From Acanthochromis polyacanthus (lineage: Eukaryota > Chordata > Actinopteri > Pomacentridae): a DNA stretch of 64,000 bases. The notes below the pieces were generated by a model. It was not told the origin of the DNA, searched no databases, and was given only the letters and a program-made list of their open reading frames with translations. How positions within the stretch are numbered: the stretch's first letter is position 1; each line of letters begins with the position of its first letter. The translations under genes were made by a program, and so were the position numbers. Shown piece after piece: positions 38,601 to 50,289 of this stretch. Location: NCBI RefSeq assembly GCF_021347895.1, contig NC_067132.1, positions 13,570,995-13,634,994 of the forward strand, given 5' to 3'.

Positions 38601-41600
38601 GACAAAATTATTAGGCCCGCCATGAAATTTAAGATTTTTTTTTTAATTCTCAAGCACTATTAAACAAATCAAGGAATTTTTAACACAGATTTTCCAGATA
38701 TCCTAGTTTTATTTTTGAGCTTGCAATATTTTATTTTGCACACAGAAACAAGATTATTTAATAAAAACCAAAAACTACCAGGGTCATTATTAGCCCCCTT
38801 CATACTAACAGTCGGTTGTGTATCATTTTTGCTGGATAACGGCTTCCAGTCATCTGTTGGAGTTTGTAACGAGTCTCTGACATCTCCTGAGGAATCCCAG
38901 CCCGTTCTTCTTTGACAAACCTCTCAGCTCCTCCAGATCTGATGGTCTTCTGGCATGGACCTTGGTCTTCAGTTGACCCCACAGATTTTCAATGGGATCC
39001 CAGTCAGGGCTTTGTACAGGCCAGTCAGTCACGTTCGCTTTGGTCTTCTGGAGGGAGATCTTCACCAGGAGCAACGTGTTTTCCTCTTACCTCAGAAGAC
39101 ATGCTTGTTGAATGCCCCTGCCACTGGTTCTGATAAAGACACTTAGCACAGCGCGGGGATTGGTCAGCAGACTTTAGGCTCTTAATTCCAGTAGTTAGAA
39201 TTGGTTTGACCAACAAGATAAATATCCCACGTGGACTAATGATGAATAGTAAAATATATAGTGTATCAGCCAGCCTCCCCTCATTATTCACCCCACAGTT
39301 TCTGTTGACAGATTCTTGTTTACTGGGGTCTTGGTAGAAAATAGATGTCTTTAGAGGAGAAGGTAATCGCTGTCATGGGAAGTTGAACCTGAGCTTTCCA
39401 GTTATGAGATGGTTCCTCTACTTGTGACCCCATTAACCTGCCTTTTTTGTGAATATGCTTGGATCTGTTTGTTCTGTAACTTGATGCCTTTTTCTACCCT
39501 CCCTGGCTTCCCTCCCTCGCTAGTTTCCCCACGAGGACGTCCGCAGGGCAGCGTTTGGAGCCATGGGCCAGTTTTGTCGAGCTCAGCACAAAGTGTGGCA
39601 GGAGAATCCCACTGAGGCCAACCACGAGGGTAATACAGAAATGGGCAGTGCTGCTTTCTGCTGTAGTGGAGATTAATGAACAAAATCAAGGCAGACGAGA
39701 TATACAGTGCAAATACTGAAAGATAAAAACTAGATAACATAGAAATATTCTTACTTATATGAGCCTGTTTTTCTTGCTTGTCATTCTTGTACCTCGTGTC
39801 CCTCATGCAGCCCTGTTGAAGCTGCTGGAAGTGGTGCTTCCTTGCTTTGTGGAAACGGTTCGAACAGAACCTGAACGCCAGGTTGTGATGAGCGTCCTGG
39901 AATCCATGAACGGTGTCATCGAGTCCTGCAAGGGGGAGGTTTTCAGAAATCCATCACACCTTAAGGAGATCAGCTATGTTATCCGCGATGTGCTCAAGAA
40001 AAAGGTGAGGCGATGGGAAGTTGTCAAAGCTAAGCTTGCTGAAATAGTCTTTGATCTACTTGGATGAATGTTGATCTACAAAACCTCAGATAATTATTTT
40101 TGTTTTCTCTCTGTCCACTTCAGATAGCTTGCCAGGATGGTGGTGGCGATGATGCTGATGATGAAGACCAACAGGTGCTGCAAACTTGTCATGAACATTG
40201 ACATATATTTACTCGTTATATACAAGGGATCTGTTGTTGACTGTCACCATATTCATTAGAGCAGATATATGCACATTTTTTATGCTGTACACTGATGAGT
40301 ATGTGATGACATTATTGGATGCAACATGCTCATGTATTCCTGTGAAGGTGAATGGAGAAAATACTGGACTCCACAATAAGCACAAGAGCTTCAGTATCTT
40401 CTGCTGCCTCCCACATTTAAGTGTCCTCACAGTGCAGTGATACAGGCAATATAAAAATACTCACCATAATGTGTAAAGTATACGAGTGAGGGATGATAGT
40501 TAAGAGAAGGTTTTCCAGCTCTGTTTTATTACGTCCTATAAGAGCTAAAGTTTTTTTCTTCTCCGTTTCTTTTTCTTGTCCAGTTAATCAGTGTGTTTTG
40601 TGTTGATGTGCTGTCTGTTTCAGGCTGAGTTTGATGGCATGCTCCAGGAGTTTGCGGGGGAAGGAATCCCCTTGGTGGCCTCTGCTGTTCCTGCTGACAG
40701 CTTTGCCCCTTTCCTCAATGACCTGCTGCCTCTCATCATGGGCAAAACTGTGAGTTTGAACGCACTGGCCAGCACACGGCTTTGACAGAAGCCCACTTAC
40801 TCCATCACTTTGTTTTTTTTAAAACTCTCCCAGTCGTCTGCAAATGTTGTCGCTGCATCTGCTGATCACTCACAAAGGAGAGAAGTGATCCACACGGAAC
40901 TACAAGCTCAGTTTCAGGAGAATGACTGCTTAAATGAAAAAAAGGGTGGCAGTGGTTGCTTGAAAATGTGATTGCTTTCATAGAAACAAGGATGCTCTGT
41001 ATCACAGCCTGCGCGGCTCAGCAGTTTAAAAGGCAGAAGACAAACAAGTGAATTTGGATTTGCGTGTCATCAGTAAGTGTTAGCTTGTCCCTTCAATGAA
41101 AAAAAAGAAACACTGGAGTAGCAGAAAGATGACATTGTTTCTGTATTCATGAGGTGCTTCACATCTGTAAAACAAGCTTCTGACTGACAAAACACTTAGC
41201 TGCAGCAAAGGAAGCTGTCAGAATCATTTGTAGAGCTCTACACAGGACACTTTTCTTAACCCTTTGATGCGAAGTGCAGGTCAAGAGATACCCATTTTCC
41301 ATTGGATTTGAGTCACTTTTGACCCATGTTGTGAATGAAAAGGTTAATAGGACTAGATCTGTGACCAGTGCCTCCTGCTCCCGTCGAATATTTTGACCAT
41401 TCACACCCAACGGTATAGAGATTCACTGCTTGTGTGTCTTGCTTAGTAACAAATTCATACCTGCTGGTGATTATGTGAGTGAATGACAATTGCATTGATA
41501 AGAATTACTCATTCTAGTGTGGTAAGTACACCGCTAATACATTCTGCAGTCGTATCTTGCATGGAGAAGTGCTTTGTCTTTGAAGGACAGCCTGCATTGA

Positions 41601-44600
41601 CTGAGGAGAACAGAGCAGAATGCCATATATGTGCCTGCTTGCCACAACTAAGTAGAATTCTTCTCTTATTGTCGGTCACAAAAAAATCTGTCCATTGTCA
41701 GACTGGCCTTGCTTTGCTTTGAATTGTAAAAACCTGATTTAATCTTCTCTCAAGTGTATTTCTGGCTCCTTGCTCCCACCTACAGCAAAGATAAAACTAC
41801 CCATTCCTGTGAGATTTGTGTTGGACTCCACATGACCTGCAGGATCCCGCCTCAGGCTTGTCCTGTAGTGTAATGTGATATTGATACAAACCTTTAAAGT
41901 TAAGGTAGTCTTTGATGTCTCCTATTCTGGTTACTGTCATGCTCACACTTTCACTTTCTTCATAGAAATCCACAGGCACAGTGGCAGAACGATCCTTCTC
42001 TCTGGGTACAATTGGAGAAATCCTCCAAGCTCTAGTGACTTCCCCTGGAGGCCAAGGCCTGGCAGGCCGACTGTCCAACCGTTTGCTCCCTGTGCTGGTG
42101 GCTGGAGTGCGGGACAGCGATCCTGAGGTCCGCAACAACAGCGTGTTTGGACTGGGATGCCTGGCTCAGGCTGCTGGACCCATCGTTGTGACGTATCCTT
42201 CTGAGCCAAGTCTGATTCTGTCTTCATACGTGTTTTTTTTTTCTTTATTTGAAATGGCATAACGCCTGGTCCTTAGCAAAGTGTGTTCCAGAGACTATCC
42301 CATGATGCTGTCTGTGTTTTCCAACATGCTGTCTAAGGAGTCAGACGCCAGGGTGATTGACAACCTGTGTGGTGCCCTCTGCAGGATGATCCTGAGCAAT
42401 GTGGAAGCTGTCCCTCTGGAGCAGGTATGCACATCAAGCAACTGATGTCTGTTAGTTATGAAAGTATTCAGAAGCAGGAAATTCACTGCAAACTCAACAA
42501 CTGAACTGCATGTGTTGTTCAATCAAATGACGTAGCTTTGCTCTCTGGCAGGTTGTTCCTGCTCTGGCGGCTCGTCTTCCACTCAAAGAAGACATGGAGG
42601 AGAACAAGACGGTGTTCAGCTGCCTGGCTTTGCTCTACACACACAGTCCTGCTCTGGTACAGTAGAAACCTCATCTACCTCTGGATTTAACATTTCCGTT
42701 GAAGAGAGGATGTGTGTAAAGATTGTGCCTCTGTTTAGATCCAAGCTATAGATAGTGATACTTCATAAAAAATGTTTATGTGTGGTGTAGGATTTCTTGA
42801 TATGTGTTTGTAAGGGTTTTCTCCAACAATTATAGCCGTAAGATTATAACAATCACTGCATGAAAAGCCAGATTATCGACCTTGTGAATTCCGGAAAACC
42901 TACCTAGTTCTCCACTGTTCTTGGCTGTTCTCAGGCTGTGAACAACCAGTCAGCACAGGCTGAGAACGGCCTAAAGCAGAACATGTTTGTGGGGCAGGGG
43001 TGTGGGTGTGTGGGGCAAGGGGGGGGATATTTCACACCTAGGGCAAGGCAGAGGTGTGAAAAGTAATTAGCATCTAGCCTGCCTGTCTCCTGTAAGTCAG
43101 GACACCGATTGCATGAAACAAGACATGGCTGCAGAAAAATACTGTGTCATGATTGGTTGATACATCTGTTGCTATTGGTCAACCCCTGGGCTGTGAAAAC
43201 GCCTGTGATGTGCAGCAGTGTTCCTTACATCAGCCTCAAGCCTCGCTTGTAGGACAGGGCACAGGTTGGATAAGTCCTGGCTGTGGAAGGATGGAGGCCA
43301 CACTATCCATCCACACACCCCGCCAATGCTGCCGTCCTCCTCATCTGACATCATGTCAGCTGTGATGCCCTTCCATAAGTCCTCTTTATCTGGAGCAAGG
43401 ACCGTCTTCCTGGCATCCAGCAGCTGTGAAGACAATCAGTACAAGGAATCAATACATTTACTAATGTAACAGAAAAATAATGTCATAGTGACCGGCAATA
43501 CTATTCTAACCACATTTTATTTAAAACACACAATGGCATGAATCAAACTAATATCGCTTACACTCTGGCGACTCCGGGCAGAAGACTTCATGGCCTCCGC
43601 CTGATCCGCCATGTTGGGTTGACTGTAGCGATAGTTCCTCCGTAGAGTTTCAAAATGCATTTTACAAGCAGCTGGAAAACAGTTAAATGAAGCCGTTATT
43701 AGCTTTATTATTATTATTTCCTGCTGTTTTCAGTTTGTTAGCTTTTGTTGCTGTTGATAACTTGTCAGATAACTTGGAAAAAATTTTATACGGGATACTT
43801 ACATAGAAAGCCGTCTGTCTCCACATGCTCCACATCTGGACTTGCAGCCAAAGTTTTAACTAAATATGTCCTGACTGCCCAGTAGTCATGCTGCTCTGCA
43901 TGGAGTTTGAGATGTAGGATTTTGACAGTGTTAAGTGCCAGTGATGCGCTTTGATTTTACTTTTATAAAAGCTGCATGAACCGATTCAAATAAAGTATAA
44001 ACTTCATAGTTTTGTTTGCGTAGGGTCCTTTTTCTCTAAAAACCAGTTCAAGTGTGAAAAGTCAACCCCACCCCCAACCCCCTACCTTACACCCTCCACA
44101 CCCACCAACCCTCCCACCGCAGACACACACCCATCAGTCTGATTTGCATTTTTATAGCTCACAGCATTTTCATTGACACTGGAAAGCCCCCCCCCCCCCC
44201 CCGCCTTGGAGATCATTGTCCTATTCCTGACAATTCTCAGTAGTTTTTTGCGCTTCCCGCAAATTGCTTTTTTCAGTGTCGTTAACTGTCGAAAATCCCC
44301 CCTTTCATGCAGCGTAAATAGATTGTTTCATGCATCAGGGAGGGAATGATAGACCGAGTACGACTTTCCACCTCTACCACATGAACTTTTAAGTCACACA
44401 GTGTCTTGGTGTCTCAGCTTCACTGATCAAAGCAGGCCTCGTCTCCACTGTGTCTGTGAAGATGTTGAATCTGTTCTTGTCCTTTTCCACTGTTGATAAT
44501 GGCTGGTGGATCCTACAGTGGCCTGGGGAAATATGTTTACTGCCTAGTAGGAAGACTTTATGAAAGATGTTGACAACAAACACACGTAGGGTGTGTAATT

Positions 44601-45375
44601 CTTCTGCATTAATAGTCCTAGAGCTGTGTGATGCTTTGAATGATGCATTGTATGGACCACCATCAGGCCAACCTGTCTTTAATTTTTTTTAATTAAATGT
44701 TACGTGTTAAACAGCATTTCTTTACAATCCACCATAAGATCATGACAGGATCCTCAAACCTAAAGAATTTAAATAAATGTGGACACAATGCAGAAACATG
44801 AAACTCAGAGCAGACTTCACAAACACTCGCTCAGATGAAAATCCTGAACTTTACAGTTTGTCTCACATTGTGTACATTCAGTCCAAGCCTTACATATTAA
44901 ATGCTACCATGTGCTTTTTAAAAATCTCCTTTTCCCTTTCAGGTTGTGAAGGTGATGAATCAGATAGTTGCTGCTTCCAGTCATGTCTTGGACCATAAGG
45001 ATGTTGATAAAGGTGAAGATTTCTTTGACAACATGAAGCCGGTTTTATCAGAAGGCACTGGCAGTCACCCTCTTTGAACGGAGTACTTCAGGCTCAATAT
45101 TGTTCAAACTATCTGTGCTTCAGTTGTTCTCAAAACAGAGAAAACACAACATGGCTCGCATTTTCTCTCACTGGTCACCCTCAGTCATCATCACTGCTCT
45201 CCTCTTTCAGTAATCTATATTCAGTGTTTCCTTGTCCTCCACAGAAACCCAGAACGCTGCGGTTCTACTGATGAAACAATTTGCCCAGAACCACTGCGCA
45301 GAGTTCCAGGCAGCTGTGAGGTCTCTTCCAGCAGAGCAGCAGGCCAAACTGAGTGCAGCCGTCACTGCCTCATAA
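29696..45375 (+). CDS. ipo4: importin-4, complete
   Basis: Importin-beta-family carrier that moves cargo such as histones H3/H4 and ribosomal proteins into the nucleus with Ran. Thirty coding exons begin at 29696, 30109, 31384, 31579, 31710, 32037, 32400, 32583, 32838, 33355, 33645, 33806, 34066, 34538, 34952, 35379, 35694, 36124, 36330, 36547, 36912, 39524, 39811, 40124, 40624, 41966, 42292, 42552, 44943 and 45245; all GT-AG, phases join, 3,255 bases, 1,084 aa (human 1,081). The N-terminal domain starts [20 protein letters not shown] with the importin-beta N region at about residues 23-90; HEAT repeats follow throughout. Acidic loops at about 305-323, 633-648 and 809-820 interrupt them. Diagnostic stretches include [15 protein letters not shown] and [19 protein letters not shown]. 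Introns carry SINE, Tc1 and hAT relics and an opposite-strand gene fragment. AATAAA at 46108-46113 is a likely polyadenylation signal. Confidence 0.96.
30541..30926 (-). repeat. tRNA-derived SINE with L2-type tail
   Basis: On the minus strand the head reads like a tRNA with A box TAGTGGTTAGC and B box GGTTCAAATCC-type (here AGTTCAAATCC); the body runs through 'gggttttctccgggtactcc' to the tail GGATAAAGCGGTGTATAG and CCAT/ATGG repeats. Lies in ipo4 intron 2. A second full copy is at 54404-54766 and a tail fragment at 37483-37605. Confidence 0.75.
37117..37215. repeat. hAT-like terminal fragment
   Basis: Starts CAGGGCTCCAGACTAACTTT and continues with 'ggagcacagtggcccctaac', an end sequence that I associate with a common fish hAT family. 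Only one end is recognisable. Confidence 0.35.
37483..37605 (+). repeat. SINE/L2 tail with (ATGG)n microsatellite
   Basis: Contains 'agctgggataggctccagca' and 'aggataaagcggtgtatag', then about 14 ATGG units at 37549-37605. Same family as 30541-30926, opposite orientation. Confidence 0.75.
38620..39130 (-). mobile_element. Tc1-like transposon relic, transposase C-terminus
   Basis: Minus strand 38850-39074 reads [20 protein letters not shown] then [18 protein letters not shown], the end of a Tc1 transposase with its E ([10 protein letters not shown]) preserved. Truncated at both ends with a noncoding tail below 38800. A different family from the intact element at 25.7 kb. Confidence 0.75.
40750..41965. 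other. ipo4 intron 25, nothing recognised
   Basis: No coding exon, RNA gene or known repeat supported. Confidence 0.5.
43229..43950 (-). CDS. opposite-strand gene fragment nested in an ipo4 intron
   Basis: Three in-phase exons on the minus strand: A at 43803 to about 43950 ([20 protein letters not shown] and [11 protein letters not shown]), B at 43562-43671 ([20 protein letters not shown] then [12 protein letters not shown]) and C at 43229-43423 ([49 protein letters not shown]). Introns have GT-AG ends and lengths keep the frame (110 and 195 bases; 195 is 65 codons). C is followed by a good donor (GTAAGG) but I found no further exon. It resembles multi-copy uncharacterised fish proteins with an MSDEEDG block, possibly C14orf93-like; the function is unknown. 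It may be a mobile or captured gene fragment. Confidence 0.45.
44020..44330. other. C-rich low-complexity DNA in ipo4 intron 28
   Basis: C-rich tracts (44068-44130 and a run of C at 44187-44203). No gene content recognised. Confidence 0.5.
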
Positions 45376-46130
45376 CCCTCACACACCCTTCCCCTCTGAC
45401 GTTTTATACTGTAGGTGGAAAAAGGGACAGTCGTGTGTGAAGTTTCCCCTAAAATGATCTAAATACAGCACTTGAACCATTCTGTTCTGACTATTATTAC
45501 ATTCAGCAGTTCTGCTTCTCACTATTAATTTATTTGCTTCTATGCATGCTACGTTGAAGTGTTATTATTTACAAGTTCTGGTTTTCCATCCGGTGTATTC
45601 TGTTTTGTTTTCTGTTATTCCTTTAAAGTGCTACCAGTAATTGTTGCTCTTCCACTGTTTGGAAAAACCTCTGGCTTTACTATCAGAGTGTGAAGCAATT
45701 TCATCTCCTGGTAAATATCATTTTTCATGACCATCTACCAATTTAAATCTGTTACCTGTGGAGTCCTATGTGCTTTTTCCCTAGCATTGCCTTATTCAGA
45801 GATTTCCCTGCCGCTTACAAACGGGGTTCTGTTCCAGCCTAACGACCTGTGGAGCTCCCTGATGAACTAAAAACTGCACTTACTTTACCCTTAATGCGCT
45901 CTGTTAATGCTCAGCAAGAACTCTGGAGTATTGGTGCTACTTTTTAGTATTTACAAACAATATCCTGCAGTACAAATTGAAGAAGGCTTTTACAAATGCT
46001 TCCAGTATATAACAAGATACTATATCGCCGTCTAGATTGACCGTGCACTTAATGTCAGTCCATTCAGTCTCACAGAGAGGGAGAGTGCCGACATGTTGAA
46101 GCCTCTAAATAAATGCAAACTTGCATCACA
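45376..46130 (+). other. ipo4 3' UTR
   Basis: Follows the stop codon at 45373-45375. The only clear AATAAA is at 46108-46113, giving a 3' UTR of about 750 bases if used. Confidence 0.5.
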
Positions 46131-46269
46131 AATGTGCTTTGCTGTGGACAATTTGAACATTTACATCGCCCTGTTGTTTTAGTACTTCTGAAAAAGCGTA
46201 ACCAAATGTTCGGCCTGTAGTCACATTACACTGCACTCCTCTTTTATCGGGGACGATGGATGCTGCTCC

Positions 46270-49200
46270 TCAGATCTCCCGTTGTCCCTGATCCTCGGTG
46301 ACACCGGGCTGCTGGTTCTCAGCGTCCAGCGCCATCGTCATCTGCACCGGTGTCAGTCCGTTCTCTGTTGACACACACAGGTAGAAAACATGTTTTTAAC
46401 GGTTTCACGTTGTGCAAAATCCACTTTATACTTGCTTCAACATGGGGTTAAAAGCGGAAGTATTCTAGACAGGTGAGACTTGCATTGTTAAAAACATACG
46501 GGACCTTATAAGCACATTTGGTATTTAACACGCATGTGAATGTCACAGGGACAAATTCCACACGTGTATGTCCACGAAGGTTTGCGCAAAACAAAAATGT
46601 ATTTTTGTTGTCTAGTTTGCAGATCTGTGTCACAGCAGGCCTCGTTTTCTGTCTGGAAGCATCGAATTCTGCCTTGAGAGATAAATAAAACTTTCATTCG
46701 AACAAGTCAACCAGATCATTTACAACTTCCTGACCAGCCCGATCACGAATCCCCGTGAGACCGGGTTGTCCTGACACAGTTGAGGTCCGAGGTTTTGTTT
46801 GGACGCCGATGTAATGTTTGGGGTGATCTCATTTCAGTTTACAGCACAACACTGTGGTCAGTTCACGCTATCTGACGTCTCACAGAGTGACTTGCAGATC
46901 TGTTTTCCTCCTTCAAATGTTCAGTTTTTGGGAGAAATCTGAATCCAGAAGCCCTAGCAGAAATGACATTAGCCCTGGTGTTGTCCTGCGGGTCAAAACT
47001 GACCTGTTTTAAAGTTTGAAAATGTGGAAAACATATGTTTTTACAGTGAAATTCCTTCACATTTTCAACATTTTTGGGAAATCTTTGAGCATTTTTTGGT
47101 GGAAAAAAAGGAAATGTTAAAAATGTTTCTGAAGAACATTCACCTAAAAATCAACCAAAAATCCAGCGAATTTCGCTGGATTTTTGGTTGATTTTTAGGT
47201 GAATGTTCTTACGAGAATATTAGAAGTTTCACTGATATATGTGATCATTTAGATATTTTTAGGATTTTTTTGGAAGATTTTTACTCATTTTTTTTTTGAA
47301 AATATCTGCCAGAATTTTCTTACCAAATTTGGGGAATTTTTTAAAAATACAACTTTTAAGGAATTATTGGAATTTTCTTCTTGAAGGTTTTACAAATTTT
47401 CAGAAATTTGGAGAGTTTTTTTTGTGTGTGGAATTTTTGGATTTTTTTCAGACAAGGAAACAATATTTTTTGGTGCCCGTAAATGAAGACAACAGGAGGG
47501 TTAATAGTCTTTATCTGAATGGATTAAAGCTGCTCCCAGACCTGCGTGTCTCTGTCTCCAGGGCAGAATATTCATCCCGGTGCGGCAGAAGGAGCGGTCG
47601 GTGTGGGCCTCGGTGCTGTACAGAACCTCCTGGAGCTGTTTGTCTCCTGGTTTCTGGGCTTTCACTCGCACCTAAAACCAAATTAACACACACTGGCTTC
47701 ATTTTACGTCTCTTCACATCCCTGCAGATGAATGTTGAAGTCCTAAGCGTTTTGTCAAAATCTTACCAAGTCTATTTGTCCTATTTTTAGTCAAAATGTC
47801 TCATCCCACCGGATTTAAGATAAATTCACTTAACAAGTGACATTACAGCAAGATGGAGGGACTTGTTTTATGACAATGCATCTTGAATATCTTAAGTCAA
47901 GCAATCTTGAAATTATCTTGTTCTGAGTTATATTTTACAAGAAAACTCAAAATAAGTTTAACCCTGGTGTCGTCCTGCGGGTCAAAATTGACCCGTTTTA
48001 AAGTTTCAAAATCTGGAAAAAGTATATTTTCACAGTGAAATGTCAGATGTTCAGATTTTCAACATTTTTGGGCAATTTTTGAAAATTTTTGGGTTAAAAA
48101 AAAATGTTTAAAAAATGTTTCTTAAAGAATGTTCACAAAAAATAAAAAAATTGTTTTCTTGTGAATGTTCTTAAAGAAAATAAATGTTTTGCTGATATAT
48201 ATGTCATAATTTTAGATATTTTTAGGATTTTTTGGAATATTTTACAAGAATTGTCTTGCCAAATTTGGGGGATTTTTTTAAAATGAAACTTTTAAGGAAC
48301 TATTGGAATTTTCTTCCTGAAGATTTTGCGAATTTTCAGAAATTTTCAGGATTTTTTTTGCTGATTTTATTCTGGATTTTTTTCAGACAAGGAAACAATA
48401 TTCTTTGACGTTTGTAAATGAGGCAAGGTTAATACATCCCAAATTAGGAGGTTACACGAAAGCAAAAAATCTATTTTTGAGTTAAAAATTGCTTTTTTTT
48501 TAAGCATGTCTGGCTTATTTTAAGACACCAAAGCTTGACAGTCCTGATAAAATAAAGCTTAAAATTAGTTTTCCCAGCTAATTTTTAGATCTCAAGATTC
48601 TAAATATATCTTATGTCAACAAATCGTACCAAACCATTTTTCACTTGTGCTGTTGGCAATTTTTTTCACTTATTTCAAGGTAGAAGTTCCTTGAAATAAG
48701 TTGTTTTTTTCTTGTTTTGAGAGGGGCATTTTTTTCAGTGTACCTCCAGGATGGTGATCTCTTTCTCCTTCAGCTTCCCTGCTTTGTTCTTCACCTGGGT
48801 CTTCTTGGTGTCCACCCACACCACCCTCTCCTTCACCTCTGACCTGGACACACACACATAACATGAGCACACACAGCCTTGTTTGAATAAATGTTCTACG
48901 GAGCCCCTCTGGTGACATGGTAAAAAAATAAATTGTGGCCACAATTTACTTAATTTTTTTTTTACCATGTCACCAGAGGGGTTCCGTATGTTCCTCATGC
49001 ACTTATACTCACTCTTGGATGCCCAGGTCGGCCAGCGTGGTGTCCAGGAAGGGGAAGGGTTGCTTGGCCGGGTCAGGCTGTACCTGGATGGGCAGCGTCA
49101 CCGCCATGGGAATGTCCCACTCCAGCTCCACTCTCACCATCAGGTTTCGAGGAGGCTCCTTCCCTGCTTGCCCGTTGGCCTCTCCCTCCTCCACCGAGCG

Positions 49201-49350
49201 TTTTGTCTCGTCTGCAGCCAGCTTGACTCGCTGATCTGTATCTCAGAGATCCTCTTCGGCTTGTGTGATCTGATGGTCCTTATACGCTGCAGATGCTTTC
49301 TCTCCTCCTCCTCTTCCTCCTCTGGGCGATTCAGAGCTCTTCTGATGATA
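46270..49350 (-). CDS. 3' end of a conserved gene, not identified
   Basis: Four exons join in phase on the minus strand: 49013 back to about 49235 (RVKLAADETKRSVEEGEANG, RVELEWDIPMAVTLPIQVQP, FLDTTLADLGIQE), 48744-48843 (SEVKERVVWVDTKKTQVKNK, AGKLKEKEITILE), 47542-47671 (VRVKAQKPGDKQLQEVLYST, EAHTDRSFCRTGMNILPW) and 46270-46364 (ENGLTPVQMTMALDAENQQ, ending GQREI and stop). All junctions are GT-AG and phases fit (2, 0, 1). Upstream, 49240-49350 reads a Glu-rich, basic stretch (NRPEEEEEEERKHLQRIRTI, RSHKPKRISEIQIS) in another frame; either an intron lies between or there is a frameshift. No transmembrane segment. I do not recognise the family. It is tail-to-tail with ipo4. Confidence 0.6.
46969..47514. 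mobile_element. piggyBac-type MITE (TTAA), first copy
   Basis: Ends read CCCTGGTGTTGTCCTGCGGG and, inverted, CCCTCCTGTTGTCTTC; the right flank is TTAA (47511-47514), the left TTAG (mutated). Interior AT-rich, no transposase. It contains a 79-base near-perfect palindrome at 47132-47210. Lies in the last intron of the unnamed gene, 28 bases below a donor site. Confidence 0.7.
47132..47210. repeat. 79-base palindrome with a 1-base centre
   Basis: Bases 47132-47170 are the exact complement of 47172-47210, around a single T at 47171. The arm includes 'ccaaaaatccagcgaa'. Such an arm would extrude as a cruciform or form an RNA hairpin. Confidence 0.85.
47735..48742. mobile_element. nonautonomous DNA element split by a piggyBac-type MITE
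   Basis: The left part (47735-47957, 'agtctatttgtcctattttt') and right part (48433-48742, ending TTTTTTTCAGTGTA) look like the two halves of a common fish MITE with CACTGAAAAAAA-type ends. The right part contains a short inverted pair 'acttatttcaaggtagaag'/'ttccttgaaataagt'. The 47958-48432 element sits inside. Confidence 0.45.
47958..48432. mobile_element. piggyBac-type MITE (TTAA), second copy
   Basis: TTAA on both sides (47958-47961 and 48429-48432), left end CCCTGGTGTCGTCCTGCGGG. Closely related to 46969-47514 through the interior. No coding capacity. Confidence 0.75.
48898..48988. mobile_element. short hairpin element in an intron
   Basis: CGGAGCCCCTCTGGTGACAT at about 48899 faces its near-exact complement ending at about 48987, with a palindromic centre TAAATTGTGGCCACAATTTA. 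About 90 bases, mostly stem. It occupies most of the intron between two exons of the unnamed gene. Confidence 0.65.
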
Positions 49351-49770
49351 GAGGCCCCTGGAAAGCGTGGATGTGTGATGCGTACAGGCTGGTGTTGTGC
49401 CCTGCAGGCTGATATAAGCAGCAGGGGTGGATGTGGGTTATGTGTCGCTGTGATGTTATGTTTATTACCCTGTCAGAAGGGCTGATGGACGGAGGGTGGT
49501 GTTTGTGCTGCCAGGGGTCCCGCTGGGTTATCAGTGTGACCGAGGCCAGGCTGAAGTCACAGTGTTAAGTTTTGCTTCTAAATTGAGGAAATATGTGGCC
49601 TCAAGTAGGTGAGAAATAAATGATTTGACTTGATGGATTCTTGCTTTTGAAACGGAGTGGCTGAGCAGAGGTGGAGCCGGACTGAGACGTACACAGGAGA
49701 GCAAATCATTTTCATCCTCCTTCAGACTGCCATGTAGAAATATCTATGAGCACTTCTACACAATATAATA
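49350..49770. other. upstream part of the unnamed minus-strand gene, unresolved
   Basis: Further exons of the unnamed gene may lie here, but I could not follow its frame beyond about 49350. Confidence 0.3.
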
Positions 49771-49774
49771 ATTA

Positions 49775-49905
49775 CTCTGCCAAGGAACGTGGTGGAGTTA
49801 TGTGACGATCGGTTTACATTTGTCTGTTCTGTTATTCCATCTTTGTGCAACATTACTCAAAAACAGACGAACAGGTTTGGACGAAATCAGCCCCCCAGAG
49901 GGTCC
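49775..49905 (+). repeat. decayed RTE-associated repeat
   Basis: Contains 'tctgccaaggaacgtggtgg' and 'gcaacattactcaaaaa', matching the repeat at 53295-53410. Confidence 0.45.
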
Positions 49906-50044
49906 AATCAGGCCTGTAGGACGACTTTGTTAAGTGTGAAAATTACAGAGAAGACATTAACTGCAAACTGTAAATTTGAAAAATTATATATGTTGAAATA
50001 ACTTCTATACCACGACAAATAGTTTTGATCATAAAATAAAACAC

Positions 50045-50285
50045 TAGATTGCTCATTGTTCTTTTGCCATTTTGTGTCTCATTTTTCAAATATTTTGTCC
50101 CGTTTGTGTCATTTATGTCATTTTTTGTCTCCTTTTTGTCCATTTTATGTCCTTTTTGTCTGACTTTTTCCTCTTTTTTGTTTTGTTTCGTGTCATTTGT
50201 CTCATTTTTTGTCATTTTGTTTCTCGCTTTTGCCGTTTTGTGTCTCATTTTTGTAATATTTTGTCCTGTTTTTGTTTTTTGTATT
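50045..50285. repeat. low-complexity TTTTGTC-type minisatellite
   Basis: Irregular repetition of TTTTTGTC/GTCATTTT units over about 240 bases. Both strands show long open frames only because of this repetition. Confidence 0.75.
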
Positions 50286-50289
50286 TTTT

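Larger units (their letters stand above)
36970..39523. other. large ipo4 intron 21 with repeat relics
   Basis: The largest ipo4 intron. It holds a hAT-like end (37117), a SINE tail with an ATGG microsatellite (37483-37605) and a Tc1 transposase relic (38620-39130). The rest is AT-rich without recognised content. Confidence 0.6.
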
